NCBI RefSeq assembly: GCF_003573695.1
Contig: NC_039358.1
Span: 100,440,117-100,504,116, forward strand
Direction: 5' to 3'
Origin: Papaver somniferum
Taxonomy: Eukaryota > Streptophyta > Magnoliopsida > Ranunculales > Papaveraceae
Length of the DNA: 64,000 nucleotides
Made by a program: the position numbers and the translations under genes. Of the stretch, positions 61,717-64,000 are shown one piece after another. Positions within the stretch are counted from its first letter, which is position 1. Each line of letters begins with the position of its first letter. A model generated the notes under the pieces. It searched no databases, had not been told where the DNA came from, and saw only the letters and a list, made by a program, of their open reading frames with translations.

Positions 61717-64000
61717 GTTTTGCTATCTCAATATTCTTGTCAGATTTAGTTGCACAAAACTATATCTTTATTTTTAGTCTATATTTAGTCAAGTATCGGA
61801 CTAGGATTAGAAGTGTGTAGTTGGGTACCAGATATCACTAAATCACCTATTGAAGACGGGGACAATCGAAGACATTTGGAGAACTTCATCAACAAAAGGT
61901 ATGTGAAACTAAACCAACGTATTACTCAAATATTCACCTTTATATATTTGAGACTAAGTCATATGACTACGTGAAATTTAAACATTCCATAGAAGAAGTT
62001 TCGAGTTAAACTTATCTTGTTAAATAAGTCAAAATCAAAGCAATATTCATACATATACTTGATGAAAAAATAATTTATTGTTTATGAACTAAGTTATGAT
62101 TCAAGTTAATCATTTGAAAATAGCCCGAGAGATGATATTCGTCATTGATGTCATTAGGTAATGTTTCGAATAGAAAAGAGAAATGAAACTACTGAAAATA
62201 TGGGTACAGGTTCGGTACAAATACCCAATACACGTACTGCTGTAACTGTATTTGTTCCAGATCATTGGTACGCATACCGACGTATCTCTACCTCAATAAC
62301 CGCTCATGGTGCACGTACCCAATACGCATATCAAAACATCATGAGTTCGTGAATTGGCTTTCGATACACCTACCCAATACGCACCAAAACTTCCCGAGTT
62401 AGTAAGTGACTTACGGTACACGCACCCAATATTCGCACCAAAATATTCTGTCTGAGAATTGCCTTAAGGGTATACATACCCGGTACACGTACCTTGGTAG
62501 CCCGAGTTCACGGATTGGGTATAATACACGCACCCGGTACACGTACTTACCCTGCTGAAAATTTTCAGACACAGATAAACTATTTCTACGATACGTTTGA
62601 CATTTGATTAACTCTCGAAAACACCTCTAAAACATATTTGATCACTTATTCACTTACGATTGTGCATCGAGATTAAAGTCTAAAGCGTTAAATGAATATG
62701 GCTAATATTATTATTCAAATGGTTAACTGATCATGAACTATCATTATACACGGTTAGGTTACGGCTGACCATAATGTATATTCTGATATGTGATTTCAAG
62801 TCGATTTCTCACATCCTTACGTGAAACCCTAATCATATTTTCATCTAAATTGAAAACGTATTTGCTTGATTCCCTAGTTGTCTTAGCTTGAATCTTAAAC
62901 GACCTCCGATCTTGAAAGTCTTTAAATAGAGAGACTCAAACAACTGGAAAATTCAATTCCTGACATTTTTCGTGTATCCATGTTGTATGCTAGAGTCATC
63001 CTCTATTAACTTAGGTTTCCTCTGTGAAACATAATTAGGTTGACGACTTAAAGACATCACTTAGAGATTCGTGAAGCTAGGTCCGACTATCTTTTACCTT
63101 GATAGTTCGCATATCCTGATCTTGCTTCTATGTTATTGAGGTTTTCGTAATCTCTTTCAAGCAAGATAGATAACAATCGCAAAGTTTATTCATCTCAGAC
63201 CTTGTGATTCCGCAAGATAGTTATCAGATAACGATTCTTAATTGGACTCGTCTAAGATTATTCTTATGAGGTGAATAATAATCTAGGTTTCTCTTGGGGA
63301 GTCATAAGTTCCGGATTTTGAGGTTTGCTAGCTTTTTCTATTGCAAATAGATTTCCACACCTTGATCTCACGATCTAAACGGAAATTATGTAAGCTTATC
63401 GGTTAGAGGTAGATTGGTATCAAACATCTTCACTTAGGTTGAAGCAACTCTTAAATTGTAAAGGACGTCACCTAAGGGAATCAATTGCATAGAATCTTGC
63501 GAGATTCAAGAGACGTAACGAGTGTAACTGTAACTAAATCGCTTGGAGGGTGGATTCGATCTCAACTACATTCCAGTCTGAAGTTATGATAGTAGGTTAG
63601 TGTCTGTAGCCGCTTAATACAGTTTGGGGTTCAAATTTGGACGAGGTCCCGGTTTTTTTTGCATTTGCAGTTTCCTCGTTGACAAAAATTATGGTGTCTT
63701 GTGTTTTTCCTTTTCCACATTATATTGTTTATATTTATAATAGGATTATCACAAGTATTACTTAATCGAGCGTAGTTACATAATCCATATTGATTGTGAT
63801 CGATTATAAGAACTTGTTCTTGTAGAATTCGTATCTTGAAAGATAGATAACAAGTTTCGTGCTTGGTAGAATTTCGATCCGGTTATTGGATTCAACTAGA
63901 TTGAACTTATTGATCTTTAGAATCGTCCAAGTACTCTTACAGTTATATCAGGTTCATGAACTCCTTGTCTAGAGTTTTTTGATTGTAAGAGAAAGAGATA
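61690..64000 (+). mobile_element. SIRE-like LTR (copy D), running off the window
   Basis: Begins CATTGTTCGGTCGAACTCGC (the first eight bases TGTTAGAG are missing). It matches copy F near its start (GACTAGGATTA...CAGATATCAC...GAGAACTTCATCAACAAA) and copies A-C near 63640-63720 (GCATTTGCAGTTTCCTCGTT). TTTAAATAGAGAG at 62920-62933 is the probable TATA box. A tandem array lies at 62195-62560. Whether the LTR is solo cannot be seen. Confidence 0.7.
62195..62560 (+). repeat. Tandem array in LTR U3 of copy D, core GGTACACGTACCC
   Basis: Six to seven units of about 55 bp with paired cores such as GGTACACGTACCCAATACGC and CCCGGTACACGTACC. It lies about 500-870 bp into the LTR. The core resembles that of copy F read on its LTR strand (GGTACGCATACCCGGTATGC). 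Confidence 0.8.

Overview
The window is nuclear DNA of a flowering plant. The evidence is spliced genes with GT-AG introns, plastid-targeted enzymes, a plant defensin, a RING-H2 ligase and several layers of LTR retrotransposons and LINE remnants. The genes fit a eudicot. The repeat style suggests a repeat-rich genome, perhaps of the poppy kind, but the sequence alone does not prove a species.

Four host genes can be supported. (1) 49-3036 (+): the last ten exons of a plastid-type NAD-dependent glyceraldehyde-3-phosphate dehydrogenase (GAPCp), cut by the window start. (2) 18959-19304 (-): a two-exon gene for a secreted plant defensin with a perfect eight-cysteine spacing. (3) 20003-26538 (-): a complete 14-exon cytochrome P450 of the CYP97B family; the exons join without a break to 582 residues. 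(4) 38264-38806 (-): an intronless RING-H2 ubiquitin ligase of 180 residues. Between about 3.7 and 18.5 kb, 27 and 37 kb, and from 40.3 kb to the end, nearly everything is mobile-element sequence.

Repeat layout: LINE remnants (4.0-5.3, 8.1-9.0, 27.1-27.4 and 61.4-61.7 kb). A solo LTR at 5314-8127 with duplication ATATA. A decayed Ty3/gypsy element at 9229-18519 (coding on -), whose upstream LTR carries a further insertion (about 17.37-18.41 kb). A mosaic of LTRs of one SIRE/Maximus-like Ty1/copia family at 28.9-36.2 kb, including a second solo LTR at 30871-33704 with duplication TGCTC inserted next to the polypurine tract of an older copy. A 366-bp Mutator-type foldback MITE at 36925-37290 with a 9-bp duplication. 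A Ty1/copia element at 40300-60395 (-) with 165-bp LTRs, into which a Ty3/gypsy element (42809-55947, -) with 3.1-3.5 kb LTRs has inserted. A second, inverted copy of the 17.4-kb insertion family lies at about 60.42-61.39 kb, and a fifth SIRE-like LTR runs off the end from about 61.69 kb.

The host genes do not form a pathway. GAPCp (plastid glycolysis) and CYP97B (probable carotenoid-ring hydroxylase) both act in plastids, but in unrelated processes. The most interesting signals are the defensin gene; the tandem arrays that sit at the same place in each SIRE-like LTR but differ in sequence from copy to copy; the array of GC-rich palindromes in the 3-kb gypsy LTRs; and the apparent absence of reverse transcriptase and integrase from that gypsy element. 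Identities were judged by reading translations against remembered family features; no search was run.
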